DNA from: Alitta virens | Lineage: Eukaryota > Annelida > Polychaeta > Phyllodocida > Nereididae | Direction: 5' to 3' | Assembly: GCA_932294295.1 (NCBI GenBank) | Contig: OW028573.1 | Coordinates: 57,203,829-57,267,828 of the forward strand | Length of the DNA: 64,000 bases | Shown here: positions 60,059 through 64,000 of the stretch, one piece after another | Position numbering within the stretch: position 1 is the first letter of the stretch | Layout: each line of letters begins with the position of its first letter | The notes under the pieces: model-generated | What the model was told of the DNA's origin: nothing | The model's input: only the letters and a program-made list of their open reading frames with translations | The model's database searches: none | Translations under genes and position numbers: made by a program

Positions 60059-63000
60059 GCATTTTTTTCAGACCAGCTGGATATGTCCATTTAAGGACAC
60101 TGGCGGCTGTTTAAATGCAGCTAAACCAGAGGAGGAAGTTGAAAATCCCATTCACATTTGTCTTGTTCAGCACTGCCAGTTAATAGAGAATGTTCAGGGG
60201 CTCGGAGGGACATTTTAGCAACCTTCAGCTTGCAATGAACAATTGATGGCATTCCAACCACAAATGACATCCAGCCATGAAACAGAATTATTCATGATGC
60301 CAATGTTTCCACTCCGCCCTCGTCTGATCTCACACTTTGCCCACACAGCTGAACAATTCAACTTCATTTTCTGACCAGCCTCTTTTAAAAGACACTGAGC
60401 AAATGTAGCTGCATACACAATCTCTCCAATTCCTTGTTATCTTGTCTCAGCTGAAGATAATGTTGATGCAACAAATTAAACTTTCATGTTGCTTCATTAA
60501 TTCTTTCTATTTGAAACATGTAATGAGTACACTAAAAAATTCTGCTGTAGGACCACACTGATATAAAAAATATGCCATAACTTGGAAGAAGATTTGTGGG
60601 GTTCCAACATCATGGCATTAATACAACTTCCTTTTCTTTCTCAACCACATGCAAAGGCGTTTAAAGTCATTAACAGACTACCCAGACGCCTCCGTTTGCC
60701 TGGGAAGAATTCATGTCTAGTTGGCCGATTATACAAATATACAGCAATCAAGTCAAATGTCCAGCAATGATTGCGTTCAGTTTAATTGAAGCAATTGAGA
60801 ATGGAAAATTTATCCATTCGGAATGAAATACTGAAAAACTGGTGGAATTTGTGAAACCTGAACAGTATTATTGACATATTTTTGACACAGTTTTAAACCA
60901 ATTTATGAGTACACTACCAAACTTGCAAACATGGGACTGTTAAATAGCTTTTCTGTCTAGTATCAACTTGAGTGTCTTGAACAAGGTGTGACAATGTTAC
61001 AAGTAATTGCACATACATCAGGAAACCTATCAAAAACAGTGTTGACATTAGAGTCTTATATATATATAATTCCTTACTTTCTGTAAAATCTAGCTAAATG
61101 GCTGTTACACACTGGATACCTGGTTTCTGTCATCCCTGCTTGATCCAGATGCCATCTGAGAGCCAGGCACATATGACATGAATAAGGAACAGCATATCCT
61201 GTTGCTATGGCAACCCACAAATGGACTTCCACAAGGAGTGGCATTGTGGCTAGCTGTATTCCAGAGGGACTAGATCACAAAGCGTTTTCAAGAAGGTCAC
61301 CACTCTAACTCACTTTTCTCCGATCTGTCAGGAAACCCCGTAGTTGACATGAGGAAGCCGCTAAGTGCTCAGGCATTCTTGTTGGGTTACATCCAATCTA
61401 AACTTTGCAACAAGGACATGTTCTAAGTTACTAATTGTATAGAATTGCACTCGTAACATCCTGAAAAATGTTTTTTCCATGGTGTAGTACCTATGCACTT
61501 AGCAAGGACAGCGTTGGAACCAGGTGTGCATTTTAGTCAGTGATATTAACTATGTAATCCAATGAAACTCAGCACATTGATTTACAAAATGTAATCCCAT
61601 TACAGCTTTGCACTTTCACCACTTTCACTTTTACCCGACTGGTAAGCTACGTACCAAGTCCAGGCAAGTTTCTAGATGAAAATTAGGTAGCTAGCCTGAG
61701 GACGGAGCAGGAGTCTACTCTAGTATGCAGAAGAGCGCTGAGGCGAGGGTGAAACCCCCCAAGAGCAAGAGGGCTGATTAGACAGGGGGTAACCAGTTGA
61801 AAGCAACGCCAGGAGTTTAAGTAAGGCGTTCCTGGTCTCTATGGGCAACCGAGGCAACTGAGAAGCGTGCTTTTGGGTCTTAACTTATGCCTCAAATCTC
61901 ACGAACGGCTTCAAATTACAACTCCAAGATGTCTGACTCCGTTTGGGGAGGTTACTTAATGGCTTTTGGTGCATTCTGGTCGCAGTCTTTTCAATTACAG
62001 TCACACTGGCCACTGGTCACTAACGGTGATATGCCCACTGAGAATTTTGCAATCGACATTCAGTGCCCGAGCAATGTCCGGCCAATTAATGTGACCATCT
62101 TCTGGTTTGAAAGAAAGCGGAAACTGACCAGACGTCTTTTCAATCCCATCCTCACACCTTGTAAATTAGACTCATGTAATTCTTTCACTTAATTCAATAC
62201 ACAAAATAGCATTAGCATGACTGAGATAAAGTCAATAACATATGTACTTCAGGTTACCCGGCACACAAAATAACCACCAAAATGTGTATAGTGGCATAGA
62301 TTTAAAAAAGAAATGGGCCTACAATGTATATAATACATGTGGTCGAATGATTTTTGACAAGGCAGATGTATTTGGTACTGTTACCAACACAATATAGTGA
62401 TCAGTGTTTGTTCAAGCCACATCACTGACCTCATCACCTCATCCCGCCTCACCCTCATCAACCTCTTTGATGCTTGCCTCAGCAGCCATCAAGGCACACA
62501 GCAACAGGCGGATAATGACCAGATGAGTGGCATCAAACAGTTGGTCACAAGTGCACAGCCCCTCCCCCTTGCTCTGTCTGCAGCTAGAATCGAAAGTGAT
62601 TTGTCAGTGCATCGTGCACTAAATATTAGAGCAGATAAATATTTCACACCAAAGCCTACGTTCTCCACCATAATAGCGAGTCTGGCTCAGAAGCCACTAT
62701 AAAGTGAGTTCATACAGATGTATTATTCCAGCATGGTAGGACTATATGTTATGCTATGCAATGTAATGGTACCACATCAATCAAGGTAATGTAAACCGCA
62801 ACGAAATATCACAAAAGAAAGCAAGCATGCCTAATTGCCACCCAGCCTGCAGCGGAGTAAATTATCTCTCATTTTTACGTTTGTTTTGGGAGCTGTTCAG
62901 CTTACGCTAAGTTAGCAGACGCACAACCGCATGCACATGACACGTATGTTATTCAGCCGAAGTGGAGGTGTCATCTGCTTGTCAGAGAATAAGGCTCACT

Positions 63001-64000
63001 AGATGAAACAACAAGAGCTAGAAAGAAAACTGTTTGTGTAATGAGAGGCAAACGTCACATTTACTGCAGAGCCAAGCAGACTGGGGCAAAATAGATCTGC
63101 AGTCAAGCAGCCCAGGGCCCCTTCAGATGTGGCTATCTAGAGTGGCAGGTGTTATATTAGAATGTATTGTGGCCCCCCAGTGTAAGTGTGGAAGCAATGA
63201 GTCCTGGTCAGTGTTGTCAAAAGAGGTGGCAATTTGCATATAAGCAGCATATAAGGCATTAAAGATGCATACAGTGGGCATTATGCTGTTATTTGGTGCT
63301 GGGCAGACATTAATTGAGCTGTCCAGTTGCTTTCAGTTTTGTTTATGTCTGGACAAAGTGACGCGAAATCACGTCCCTTGTCATCAAGTCTCGTCATTAA
63401 GGAGACGATGCGCGAGACTTGCTTCTATTGATCAGTCGCCCTGTTCCGCTGGTCTGTCTGAAGTCTGAAGCAGCTCATCCAGACTGGTGCGAGGATATGG
63501 GAGGGGGGGGGGGGGGGTTGGGAGATTGGGGGTGCAGTGAATTAGCAGCTGCAAGACCCGCTGCAGTATCCCTGCGGCCACCGTCCCGCTGCTCTTGCTT
63601 CCTTGGGACTGCTGATTGCCTTAACAACCGTTGGCAATGGTGTCAGTCGCCATGACAACGCTGTCAATGGCTGCTCTAAATACTCTGGCTGAGTTTTGAA
63701 GGGAGGAAAGTGATATGCAGCCTTATGATGATCATCTTCACCAACCAGATGCATGGCAAAACATTCATTAGGCAATTATCAACAAATGTCAACACAATTT
63801 GTGCCTCAACACACCCCAGTGTCTGATTTTACATACAACGCATTTGGTCTCAGCCAGACGCTGTCTTCTGACTTTTTATGGCTTTAAGCTAAAGCTGTTA
63901 GCACAATTCCGCGAAAGACAACAATTACAAGGAATTAACCATGTCTGTTGATTTTTCGTCTAAAATGCTGTTTCAGAAACAGGATTGAGCTTGGGGAGAT
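60059..64000. other. no gene seen; X-box-like motifs, poly-G
   Basis: About 3.9 kb. Palindromic X-box GTTGCTATGGCAAC at 61201-61214 and a weaker GTCGCCATGACAAC at 63646-63659. A G-rich run (about 14 G) is at 63502-63518. ORFs at 61887-62192 and 62397-62702 (plus) have about 100 codons each but no recognised domain, signal peptide or splice support. Confidence 0.4.

Noticed and set aside
61887..62702. Two ~100-codon plus-strand ORFs
   Set aside because: No recognised domain, and no splice signals or homologous copy to support them.

Overview
This is eukaryotic, metazoan nuclear DNA with very low gene density. The grounds are spliced exons with GT/AG borders, a BEL/Pao LTR retrotransposon, PIF/Harbinger DNA transposons, a hAT-type MITE, a tRNA-derived SINE, LINE-like 3' tails and many microsatellites. 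There are no operons, Shine-Dalgarno sites or prokaryotic genes. The repertoire fits an invertebrate, perhaps a marine deuterostome, but the species cannot be fixed from sequence alone. Layout: (1) 1-9 kb. Two minus-strand exons (3235-3054, then 2191-2070) join in compatible phase and encode most of an EVH1/WH1 domain. They are the only host-gene coding sequence I can support. A tRNA-derived SINE lies at 8.37-8.56 kb. (2) 9.0-21 kb. A roughly 2 kb block (9046-11481) recurs at 19122-20979. Between the copies sits a 7.6 kb BEL/Pao element (11482-19116) with 413-bp LTRs, gag-protease and RT-RNase H-integrase. It is dead by several lesions: protease Asp replaced by Asn, a gag/pol frame break, an in-frame TGA in RT, and the second integrase Asp replaced by Val. 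It has no target-site duplication, so the layout is either a rearrangement or an assembly join of two haplotypes. (3) 21-38.6 kb. A long stretch without recognisable genes. It has a duplicated 65-bp block, a triplicated GGCAATTGC block and simple repeats, and may be cis-regulatory DNA. (4) 38.6-39.4 kb. CRE and AP-1 motifs, then a cluster of GGTCA nuclear-receptor half-sites (DR1, DR5, DR5, DR6) split by a 290-bp hAT-like MITE with a perfect 8-bp target duplication. (5) 39.8-57.1 kb. A Harbinger nest. E1 (39826-47249) and E2 (53608-57118) are two large, non-coding, foldback-like elements of one family in opposite orientation. E2 has 58-bp terminal inverted repeats (TIRs) and a TAA target duplication. 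Inside E1's own subterminal repeats sits E3 (42247-46999), a 4.75 kb Harbinger with 46-bp perfect TIRs and a TAA duplication. E3 carries a MADF/Myb-like gene and a convergent HARBI1-like transposase gene, separated by a 12-copy inverted array of a 16-bp word. Both E3 genes contain stops or a frame break. E3's termini and 21-bp subterminal arrays are C/T-shifted versions of those in E1 and E2, so the families are related and E1/E2 were probably moved by an E3-like transposase. (6) 47.3-53.6 and 57.1-64 kb. No recognisable genes. They hold LINE-like tails, an old TTAGTCA-rich repeat (one copy is a near-empty site for E2), three RFX X-box-like motifs, and a GC-richer patch near 53 kb that could be a promoter or enhancer.
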